A stretch of DNA of 64,000 bases. Origin: Rotaria macrura (taxonomy: Eukaryota; Rotifera; Eurotatoria; Philodinida; Philodinidae). Below the pieces are notes generated by a model that searched no databases, was not told where the DNA came from, and saw nothing but the letters and a program-made list of their open reading frames with translations. The stretch is from NCBI GenBank assembly GCA_900239685.1, contig OENT01000631.1, forward strand, positions 27,020 through 91,019, given 5' to 3'. Both the position numbers and the translations under genes were made by a program. This document shows, one piece after another, positions 1-10,465 of this stretch; within the stretch, counting starts at the first letter, position 1, and each line of letters starts with the position of its first letter.

Positions 1-854
1 AAAGGAATGAGTTCATACCATCAATAACTTGTAAAAAATGGGATGAGTTATCCATACATAAATGAATCGGTTTTTTCTCGAGAATAAAATGCCTCGTGCA
101 CATGTCTCATTAAAGATCTATTTTTGAGTCAATAGGAGGCAGATTCTATTTTCATACACCGAACACTATTTTCATTCTATTGATAAAAGAAAATGATTAC
201 TCGATGAACAAAAATTAGAGTTATGGCTTTTTGAAACATGCTATCCAAAAAAAAAACAATATTCATAGAAACTATTCATTTAGTTATACTATATGGTTAT
301 TGACTGATATGAAAACTCCTATTACATTTAGTATTCTGATTCAATAAATATACCTTCCATTTCTTTCTGCAATTTTTTTTCTGCATCATCACATTGTTGA
401 TTATTTGTCATCTTGAAAATACAAATAAATAAACAATTTAAGCGCGCGTAGTTGATAATGCAAAGTGTTTTTATTTTCAAATAAGTTAGAAATTTTCTCA
501 TATGCATATGTCAAATTAATTACAAGAAGAAAAACAACAACATTTAGTGTAAATGTAATGAGAACATAGGGTAATAGTTATCAGAAAAGAGAAGAAAAAC
601 AATAAGTGAAAAACATAAATTTTTTAAACTTTTTTTTCATACAATAATTTGTAAGGAAGAGAATCACGATAACAAATTCAAAACACAATAGAACAAATTT
701 TCATAGATTAAAAACCCACCGGCAAACAAAACGAAAAAAAAAGAAACATGACAGAGGACGGCTGTAGCCTTTAAAGAATGTGCATGTATGAACCTAAATT
801 TATCATCTGACAAGCAAAAGCAAGAGGCACTTAATATTTGTTTTTGGTTTCTAT
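1..854. other. non-coding flank, 3' side of UBL3
   Basis: AT-rich sequence with short A and T homopolymers and no open frame of useful length or family resemblance. The part nearest 854 should hold the 3' UTR of the minus-strand UBL3 gene. I see nothing else in it. Confidence 0.5.
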
Positions 855-1440
855 TTATAATATAATACATCCTTCACAGCATCCGGTTCCGGTTGTTGTT
901 GAATGGGGACTAGCAGTGTCCGATCGATGAGATGCCATAGTATGATGGTTGTGGTCGGCTGTTCGATCTGGATTATTGTCATGTTTGTGTTTTCGTTTTT
1001 GATCTCCATCAGCTGGCTCTGGTAAATTTTCACGTGGAACAAGATGCATCACAGTTGTTTTGCCTTGTTGAAGACGTAACGCTCCTAATGTGACATTTCC
1101 ATGTAGGAATCTTCCTTGATATATTAGTCTTAATACTTCGTAACGATCGACTCGTTGTTCATTGCCCCAATCTAATGAATAGTGAAAGATCAGAAACCGT
1201 TAAAGGAAACAATTTGTTTTTTTTTCTGTTACTAACCTTCTGGCCAATTTTCAAAAACATGTTTCGCTACATCAGATGCTGTTGTCGTAGGTCGAAATTG
1301 AAATTCAGCTGTTTTACCACTGACAAGAATTAATTTCAGATTAATCTTTAAAAGCAAACAAGATCAACAGAAATTCGTTTTCTTTTAAAAAGTCGTTTCT
1401 CATTACTTACCGTATCGGACGGTGATGATTTTGATCCCAT
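855..1440 (-). CDS. UBL3: UBL3-like membrane-anchored ubiquitin-fold protein
   Basis: Three exons on the minus strand: 1411-1440, 1237-1345 and 855-1171, joined by two 65-nt GT-AG introns, encode 151 aa. The ubiquitin-like fold starts at once (INLKLILVSGKT), continues through KHVFENWPEDW and LRLIYQGRFLHGNVTLGALR, and ends near GKTTVMHLVPRENLPEP. This matches human UBL3 almost block for block. The last four residues are CIIL, a CaaX-type prenylation box as in the family (human CVIL), with two more cysteines just upstream (CCEGCIIL). In this family the prenylated, palmitoylated tail holds the protein at the plasma membrane and sorts proteins into small extracellular vesicles. Between fold and tail is a roughly 45-residue His/Asp/Thr-rich insert, which makes the protein longer than the 117-aa human one. 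The start at 1440 was chosen because MGSKSS lies directly before the fold. The frame is open further upstream, so a longer N-terminus is possible. Confidence 0.92.
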
Positions 1441-3970
1441 TGACAGTAGAAAATGATCATCACGTCTGATAAAACATTTTGCTTTTGAAAATGACAACCG
1501 TAGCGATGAAGATAAACAGTAAACATCGTGATAGTTTAATACTTGTGTCAATGGCGCTACAATCTATGTCATTGATATTAAAATAATAAAATATCAATCG
1601 TTAGGATATGAGAAATTTTTTATTTTTACTGGATCACAGTTATATTTTTTATTAGATTAAATTTTATAATTGATGAATAACATCGACCAATCGAAATACT
1701 CATGAATAATACCTCAGTTCTTTTTCTGTATTCGAACAAGATTTTGCTTCTATTATATTTGTAAGATTATGAAATTAACGCAAAAAACGATTTTCCAATG
1801 TTTCGATAAATCTCAAATAAAATCACTTGTAGCCATCAATAATGAAACAGAGGAAGGTACAGTGCAACTAAACTTTATTTTTTAACATTGGAACGCTAAA
1901 TATAGAAAACGAAATTTCGATAACTGTTCTTAGTTAGACCTTCTGAAATTACTATAAGAGCTCTAGATTTCCATTGTGTTCGTATGGTTTCAAAGAACTA
2001 TTTCGTATGAAAAAGAAATAATACTTTTTAATGCATAACAAAAGTTCTGTGAGGAATAGCAAGCACGATGCAGAAATTGATATTTAATGATATATTTGTC
2101 AGAGACCAAAACAAATCGAATTGTAGAATGATTCGATTCAACCCCATCTAGCAGCAATACTACAATCGGGTGGCAGTTCATCGCTGCTAGACAAATTGTC
2201 GTGCAAAAAAGTTCGAATTTTGATCTCTCGGTAGTGAAAAACGATCTCTTTATTAGCTCAATCGAAAGTAACAGTGATTGATATTTCTATTTCCACTACA
2301 TTTCGTCTATATTTAACCGCAATCTTTTTCTGTATAGATTTAATATTGTTCAGGTGCCTATACATGTGCTTGCAGTTTCTTACTGATAGAATCAATGGAT
2401 GAAAGCTGAGGCCATTGCTCTTGAAATGCCATATGTATACTAAATAGTTCAGACTGATTCTGTGGAACCCTAGTTCAAGACAACGGCTCCCACAGTGACT
2501 AGTATTTTCGACACATTTAGAGAAAATCATTGGGATCCTACGAAATTCGAAGCAAACTGCAAAACCCTAAAAGATCTCAGTTCTAGCTGCAAAGCATGTC
2601 AAAAAGTAACCCATAGATAAAAAATCCCTAGCATTGATGCTAAAACCTTTTGCAGTAACCGGAAGATCTCAGGATTATCGGAAAATTGAACGAAATGCAG
2701 GTAGAAGTGGAAAAGAAGTCCAGTTTGGAAAATAGACAAGATAGTTCTTTTCCTTGACTAGAATCTTTAGATGCACAAATGCTCAGTCTCTTTTTTGTTA
2801 TGAAATTACTTTTTCTCCTGGAATCTGTTTTCATATTATGATTATTCTTTGTGAAATACACTTAAAAGCAAAAGAAAAGAATACCGTCCTTCGAGACAGA
2901 TGAAGCTACCTTATCATGGCTGTGCACCCAGTCTATGAGCAATGATGCAATTTTCTGTTGTATATGAATCGAATCGGATCGAATTGAGATTTTTCTATTC
3001 GTTTCGGTCTCTGATATATTTGACTTCAATTTTGTTCGTCGAAAACTTTGATCACGTGTTACGAAAGAATCTCGATAATAGAGTGTATCAATTGTCATCC
3101 TAAAGATTTGACCGTTAGTAAAAATCGACTAGAGTGTTCTTCAACTGTTAAAAATTCATATATCATATATTTTCTATCATATTTCGAACAAAATCTGTCT
3201 TAAAATCCTTATTAGTATAACTTTTTTTTATTCATAAAATACTAATTGTGACAGTAAGAGACAATGAAAATATTGATTTATTCATGAATGATGCTTACGA
3301 AAAGAGCAGAAAAGGAAGTTAGAACTCAATAGCATGTTGAGGACTGAACTGCTTGATAGATGAGATTCAGATTTATACTTAATTTTGAGTTTCAACCTCT
3401 CGGATATTTTTCTTCTACGGTTGGAATAAAAGTATCACTAAATCAGATTCAATTCTAGTCTTCAGGGAACCACTCCGATTATGATTCAGTTAATGATAGA
3501 TCGTTTTCGAGTGATAGTTCGGAATGTTATAAATTATAATTTAATTTTCTACGATATTTCATTAGGCTCTTCGTTTTTTTTTATTACAACATTTTTACTT
3601 GCAGTTTCAGTTTTGATAACTTTTGTGTACTGATCTCGAAATATTTTCATACTGGGGTTCCGTTAATCGGAGATTAATTAGCGAGTCCGTCGTGCATCAA
3701 ACTGATATAAAAATTTTCCTCATTTTTAATCATAATTTGTGATATTCTTGAAAATAGCTCACTATATTATTCTAATAGGGATGAAACATTGCGTATGTTA
3801 GAGTAACGAGAAGATTTCTAAGAAATATTGAGCGGGGTAAGTAGATAGGCTCCATACTTGTCGAGAACAATACATATTTTATTATGGAAGTCATACTCAG
3901 ATGACAAATACGCATAGTCATTCACGTTTGGTATTATCGGCAAAAAAGTAGAAAATAAGTTTTCTATTAG
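1441..3970. other. intergenic/undetermined stretch between UBL3 and ATAD5-like gene
   Basis: About 2.5 kb without a recognisable gene. It should contain the UBL3 promoter and the missing 5' exons of the ATAD5-like gene, whose N-terminal half is disordered and hard to see in this family. A short Ser/Asp-rich open segment on the plus strand at about 3466-3537, after a TCTTCAG acceptor-like site, and a 78-codon open frame on the minus strand at 2862-3098 are the only candidate exons. Neither can be tied to a family. Confidence 0.4.
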
Positions 3971-6900
3971 ATATAGTTGAATGTGAACCTGAAATACAGT
4001 CGTGTAACGATCAACCAGATACTCATTATGCTCGATCTGATTTTCTTCTACCTGTTCATATACGTCAAGAAGAAAGGTGTTTTCAAAACGTTTGTGCCTC
4101 GTCTCTGAATCCATGGAAATTAACCGATTCAAATGATGATGTACTTTCGAATCATGTTGAAAATTTTTATCGTATTTGTCCAACAGCTGATAATAATGAA
4201 AATGATTCACCGAACCTTCAGGTAACTTGATTGATTGAATTCAATACATTGTATGAAGTGATTTCATCTCTTCTTTTTTGACTTCTAAAAAGTTTATTCA
4301 TGTACCATCGATTGATCGTCAAATGGAATTATTTCAACAATATACAAATGAAGATACAAATTTTGATATTCAGTCAAGTATTCAGTGGCAAAATATGTTT
4401 CAATGTTTACAAGATTATCGGAAAAAAGCTGTAGAACAAAGTAAAATATAATCACTTATTATTTCGAATGACGAAAAACGAATTATCAATCAATTGTTTG
4501 CGTACAGATCAATATGAACAATTGCCATGGACAGAAATTTATCGTCCAAGAAATTCGAAATCCTATCTTGGTAATCATACAAAACAAATTCGACGTTTAA
4601 ATGAATGGTTTTTCTATTGGACTAAAAAATTACGAAATGAGCCATCAAAAAAAACTACACGAAAAGGACGAAAACGAACAAGAAACAATGATGATAATTC
4701 TGATGAAGATTTTATCGATGAATCAAGTGAGTCTAAAGAAAAAATAAATGCGGAAACTTCGGACTTATGTCCGAGAGTTATGTGTACTTCAAAAAGTGAA
4801 TGAGACAAATCAGTCATCACAGAATGTGTGCACGAATGAAGTATCTTGGTAAACCTTTTTGGGAAACTCCAAAACTACTGATCATCTCAGACATATCTAG
4901 GCAATTTAGTTTCGGGATGCAGTTTTTGTTNNNNNNNNNNNNNNNNNNNNNNNNNNNNNNNNNNNNNNNNNNNNNNNNNNNNNNNNNNNNNNNNNNNNNN
5001 NNNNNNNNNNNNNNNNNNNNNNNNNNNNNNNNNNNNNNNNNNNNNNNNNNNNNNNNNNNNNNNNNNNNNNNNNNNNNNNNNNNNNNNNNNNNNNNNNNNN
5101 NNNNNNNNNNNNNNNNNNNNNNNNNNNNNNNNNNNNNNNNNNNNNNNNNNNNNNNNNNNNNNNNNNNNNNNNNNNNNNNNNNNNNNNNNNNNNNNNNNNN
5201 NNNNNNNNNNNNNNNNNNNNNNNNNNNNNNNNNNNNNNNNNNNNNNNNNNNNNNNNNNNNNNNNNNNNNNNNNNNNNNNNNNNNNNNNNNNNNNNNNNNN
5301 NNNNNNNNNNNNNNNNNNNNNNNNNNNNNNNNNNNNNNNNNNNNNNNNNNNNNNNNNNNNNNNNNNNNNNNNNNNNNNNNNNNNNNNNNNNNNNNNNNNN
5401 NNNNNNNNNNNNNNNNNNNNNNNNNNNNNNNNNNNNNNNNNNNNGATACTATTGACAAATAATTCCTACAGTATAGCAATAGAAAAAAACATACAGAATT
5501 CCTTTTTCCTTTTTTTTTATATCTATTTACGCAATTATTTAGATTTGTTGTATCATAATCGTTATCGTTCGAAGCAAGAATATCCACAGATAATTTTCAT
5601 TCATGGTTGTGGAACAACATCCCTTGTACATGCACTTGCCGAAGAACATCATTTTAAAGTAGGAATATAAGAATGAAGTTCTCGGATAACACTTATGATT
5701 GATGCTTTTTTAAAATATCAATTAAACAATCGCATTCTATTAGTTCAAAGTTACCCATTTTTCTTTTTGTGACAAGGAAATATTATCTGTCATTATACAG
5801 TGCTTCTTGATTATTAAACTACAGTATAACTAAATTTTTTCTAGCAGTATGAAGATAGATTGATGATTACGTTTTTCAACATGCTGCACACGGACATAGT
5901 TTAAACAAGGAGTTTCAACGATGCCCCGATTGTGCTTTCATTAGAACTTAACATAAATTAACAAATTTTAGTTTTTTGAATGAACGTCACTTTTTCTAAT
6001 TGTTTAAATTTTTCCAAAAATAACCACAACATTAAGTAATTCTTGATTAAATGTTGGGCAACTTTTAATCTTGTATGATTGTGATCAACCGATATACCAA
6101 TATTGATTCAAAATTCGACGTAACTATATTTTCAAATGATGTATTCAATTCTATGAAAGATATTACCAGATCGAATACGTTCATGAACCTGAAGCAAAAC
6201 AAACAACTAGAGTTCTAAGAAACGATTGTTAATCGTCACTTTAAATAATAAGCAGTGATTTTTTAAATTCAAATGATCCGTTAACATATATGAATGCAAG
6301 AAATCATTTCTGGAATATATTTCGAATGATGACACTAGAATCTGTGTCACTAAACAGATGCACTTTTATAATTTGATACTCTAACTTTGTGAAACAATTG
6401 TTCTAATTCTATTCGTGTCATCAGTATTTATTCTGATCAACAAAGAAACTCGCAAATTGACATTTGTATAAATAAGGTTCTTAATCCGACACAATACGCA
6501 TCCTGTATTTTAAGCAATATTACAAAATTTTCGAATTGTATTGATAGTCTCCTGCTTATGATTCGTTGGGTGAAGTTTATGTAAAAGTCATCCTGGCTAG
6601 AGTAGAGTTGCTATTCACTGCTTCTAGAAAGGAGAGAGGTATTAGAGAACTCGTGTGATATTATTCTATACCATTACATTTATTCATTTTGCCGGCTTAG
6701 GTTGCATGAAAAATTCTCTACAGAAATATATTTGCCCTTGACAATTGTTTCCATATAGTCCGAGTTATCCGAGAAACAAAAATCTTGCTAAAAGCCGTCT
6801 ATTCTTTCTTTTGATCTTTAGTTTATCAAGTTTTCTAGAATCTCTTGAGAAATACTAGTCGCTACATGTTTATATGTGAAATCAGTTCTAGATATTTCGG

Positions 6901-8804
6901 GTCGACTAAAAGAAATTTTGTAAAATTCGTATTCAAAGATATCTGTAACCAAGTTATCACAATTTTACTGAATTATCGGGTATGTTTTTGCATTAGTACA
7001 CAGCACTATTTTAATCAAAAATTCAATCAAGATATTATCAATGACTCTAACCGTAGTCGAAAAGAAGTCAATTGAAAAGTATACGCGTACGTAGATATTA
7101 TTAAATTTCTAAATAAACTCGACATTTTGAATGAGCAACTGTTTATTACAAAGTCAATGTCATGTATTTCAGTGGAAAAGTTTTAGTTATCCTTAAAGTT
7201 ATCATACATTTAGAATGAATATTTACTATTAAAATTATATTATTCAGCTATGAAAGTAAATATCGAGAAATTTTGCTCGACGAAGACACGAATATATTTC
7301 TTTCCCTAACATCTTACATGTTTTGTATATATTTTTTGTTAGTTATTTCAAGAATCTTTGATTATAGCACAATTAAATGTCTTAAGAATTCTTGTAGAAA
7401 ATAAAATAAATGTTTGTTTCTTCGTCAAGGTAACAGAAATTAATGGAACTCAATCTCGTGCACGAACATCATTAATTAAACAATTAGAACAGGTTACTAG
7501 TCATCATTATCTATCGTTGAAACTTTGTTCATCAGATACAACTATACAAAATGGTGAAAGAATGATAAAAATATATCCAACGTTATTTTTCTCTTGTATT
7601 CTTTTAATTAGATGATAAATCGAAAGCGCACGTTGCACTACCTGTTAAGAAAAAAGCAAAGCATGACCGTGGCACAATCATGTCCTTTTTTAATGCCAAG
7701 AAAACTGAACAGAATGATGAACAAAAAGAAAATAAATCACGTAGTCGTTCGCAATCAGTAAAAAAAACCAAAACTGTAACAACAAAACGAAGCCAAATGA
7801 AACAATACGAACAACAATCCATCGCAACAGATAATTATCTAGCATCATCATCAGTTCAAGTGGAGAAAACATCTTTGATACTCTTCGATGAGGTTTTTTA
7901 TTTACAAAAAATTGAACATTTTGTGAATATATCTCTCATGCTTTGGTATCTGTTTAGATTGAAACATTAACAACAGATGATAATTTTTGGTCGTGTTTAA
8001 AAAAAATTCTTGAGACAGCTAAAAAACCAATCATACTTACATCAAACAGTCGAACTAAACCCGAAGATTCGATGATAAATTTATCTAAAATAGGAGAGTA
8101 TGAAATGATTCATCTCGAACCACATACACCTGTAAATGGATTCAATTTAAATTCGCTTCGTTTTCTCTTTATTGTTTTTCTTTTGAGTAGGAACTTATCC
8201 ATTGTTTTCTTCGATTAATACTTCTGGTTGAAATGATTGAAATACCTTTACTCGATGAGTTGATATCGATTTGTCAGACATGCTCGTATGATTTACGTCG
8301 ATGTTTGCTTACGCTTCAATTTCTTGCTCAATCATCAACCATATCAGCAACTTCAAATGAAAGAACAACTTTGATCAATGCTACTAAACCAAAATTACAG
8401 TCATCGCAAATATTTGATACAATGTATTATTCATATCTACGTGAGCAATGGAATGAATCGTTGCTTAAGCCACATTTTGATTATCTTACGATAAAACATA
8501 CATCAAAATATGAGCAATCTCATCGGTTATTGGAAAGTCACAGTAAAAATGATTCGAAACGGTAAGTAGAAACTGCTCTATTTTATGAATAAGAACAAAA
8601 ACAAGATACTCAATGTTTTTCATTTCTAGCATCGAACTTCATGATACATTGAAAGTTTTTATGCAAGAACAAGAGGTTGATAATGTCACTGATCGCTCAA
8701 CATTTTATCTTGATTATCGACCTTACGTAAGACAAATTTGTCAAAATGAACAAAGTCGTGCGGCTGAATCGAATTCTAGACGACGGTATTTTTTCGGCGA
8801 TTAA
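3971..8804 (+). CDS. ATAD5: ATAD5/ELG1-like AAA+ ATPase (PCNA unloader), N-terminus unresolved
   Basis: Proposed exons: 3971-4221, 4293-4440, 4508-4776, 5590-5658, 7430-7553, 7612-7892, 7958-8131, 8191-8561 and 8630-8804. They keep one frame through every junction and give about 619 aa. Family landmarks appear in order: the entry motif LPWTEIYRPRNSKSYLGN, an acidic linker, the P-loop region LVHALAEEHHFK, VTEINGTQSR (the VNASS block), Walker B SLILFDEIE, sensor 1 KKPIILTSN, the lid/sensor-2 helix CSYDLRRCLLTLQFLAQSS, and a C-terminal LDYRPYVRQICQNEQ block ending in RRRYFF. Family role: the large subunit of an RFC-like complex that removes PCNA from DNA after replication. Oddities: the Walker A loop is degenerate (IHGCGTTS; no lysine, no leading GP). 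A segment at 7660-7700 reads RGTIMSFF, like a PIP box with Gln replaced by Arg. Exon 1 is the weakest call, because an in-frame TAG lies at 3949-3951 and no start Met was found. The 4777-5589 intron contains the 514-base gap, so an exon could be hidden there. Confidence 0.8.
4931..5444. other. assembly gap (514 N)
   Basis: A run of N inside the proposed third intron of the ATAD5-like gene. It lies just 5' of the exon encoding the ATP-binding loop, so missing sequence could affect the reading of that motif. Confidence 1.
5659..7429 (+). other. large intron of ATAD5-like gene (1771 bp)
   Basis: It begins with GTAGGA after AAA and ends with TTCGTCAAG. It splits the conserved block between the P-loop helix (HHFK) and the VNASS-like segment (VTEINGTQ). 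No coding frame, repeat or family resemblance was found inside. Confidence 0.7.
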
Positions 8805-10465
8805 TTTTTTGAAATTATTCTTATAAATCTGAAATGAAACATACAATGAGAGAAAAAATAAGAGTGTGGATGCGTTTTGATTCGTTCGCCAGCAATACCT
8901 TCGATCTTTTTTCTAAGTGAGGACTTATTGCAACGAAATAGTACATATCTCAACATATCACCACTTTCCAATCGGAATGAAAGCATATTCTTAAGCATTA
9001 TGACGTCCTGCTTAGTACTGAAACGTCTAGTCAGTAGTTTAAAAAAAATGATTTTTTGCTATACGATAATGGATAGCAGAATGGAATGGTAGATGAAGGT
9101 TAATTATTTCTAGATCAATCACAACTTTGCCTCTCTTAAATTAGTACCAGTAGTTTCTGTAGAAGAAAGACTCAGCTACATTTCTCATGCAACCAATGAA
9201 ATCATACACGTCTAGTTTACGTCATGATTTCGTTAACATTCGATTGAACGGGGACGTATGGAGTGAGCATATTTTAATAGCACTCGTTCTATCGCGTCTT
9301 CAAAATTGTTCATCGTAAATGTAGGCTAAACTATACGAAAAAACAGTAATGGCAGATTCGATGTATGAGAGAGAGATGGAGATACACATTCGCTGCTGAG
9401 TTTTCGAAAGAGAAAATCAATTAAAAATGTATCGACTAAGTCTCACTAAATAGATCAATAATGTATAGGTCATTTTGTACTCTATTAATCCATTAATCTA
9501 CAATGTTTGTTACTCTAATCATTGATGAAAAAAAGAACCACTCGTCTTATTTAGGATTTCTATCTGTAAACCAAGAAGCCTTAAAAAATTTAAATCTTAC
9601 ACTATTGAACTTTTTCTAATTGTATGTAAATGCAGAGTCGTACAGAGTTCTCTTTTGAGTTCCAACAAGTAATCAAATGTTAGAGTGAAGTCTTCAGGGT
9701 GTGACAAAATCCAGAATGACGATTATAATCGAATGAAGCTCCCTCTACATATCAAGGAAGAGAGAAATATTTGTTTTATGCATTGACTTTGAACTTTACG
9801 TATTTTATGAGTGTATGCATAATTGAAAACTAAAAAATGATTAGCTAGTTTAATAGAACAGTCGATCCATTCGATTCTATGATCTTAGGAATCCATAGCT
9901 ATTAAGTTCATCATTATCTAAGCTGTGTATATAATCGTACGGAATAATTTGTTTTTGTAAACAAAGTTCCGTCGTTGTTAAGTTTTGCTTATAAATTAGA
10001 AATGTTGTCATCGATGAGTTTAAGACATTGAGATAGAGTGATTTGATTTTAGCTTTTAATATTCTACTACATGTAAAAGAAGGAGGATTCTCACAGTTCC
10101 TCTGATATCCTATGCAATTTTGTTTTATGACATACGATTTGTATACATATTTTTCTTTAGGCTTCGACATTGTCTGGGTTATCGTGGTTGCTCATTACAA
10201 TGGTCCGATTTTGCAATTCTATCGGGTGGCTTGGATTAATTTTTTCTTTCAAAAATTATTATTATTATGTGTGCATTCTCTTCTTTAATTAGATGTCAAA
10301 TATAAATATATATATATATATATATATACATATTTTTGTCTGTCTTGTAAATAATAACAGTGTCAAATCGTTTGTTTGATTCTATTAATAAGCGAGAATT
10401 CTCAAATATGAAAAATGATCATTAAATTTATCTCAGTTTCTTTTCAGATTATTTTAAACATTATC
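8805..10465. other. intergenic region, ATAD5-like to FAM50
   Basis: About 1.7 kb, AT-rich, without a convincing gene. A 97-codon open frame on the minus strand (9877-10170) begins MSKPKEKYVYKS and contains four Cys. It has no recognised domain, no supporting neighbours and ordinary composition, so I leave it unannotated. A TA microsatellite lies near 10304-10328, about 140 bp upstream of the FAM50 start. Confidence 0.5.
10304..10328. repeat. (TA)n microsatellite
   Basis: An uninterrupted alternating TA tract in the 5' flank of the FAM50 gene. Confidence 0.9.

Noticed and set aside
2862-3098. A 78-codon minus-strand open frame
   Set aside because: No family resemblance, no convincing splice sites on both ends and no neighbouring exon.
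3818-4210. A 130-codon minus-strand open frame (MNHFHYYQLLDK...) over the first ATAD5-like exon
   Set aside because: The opposite strand continues in frame by splicing into the certain ATAD5-like exons, and the minus frame has no family resemblance and ends without a partner exon. It is most likely the mirror of coding sequence, although exon 1 itself is not certain.
9877-10170. A 97-codon minus-strand open frame between the ATAD5-like gene and FAM50
   Set aside because: No domain, no splice partner and composition like the flanks. A frame of this length is expected by chance in this much sequence.
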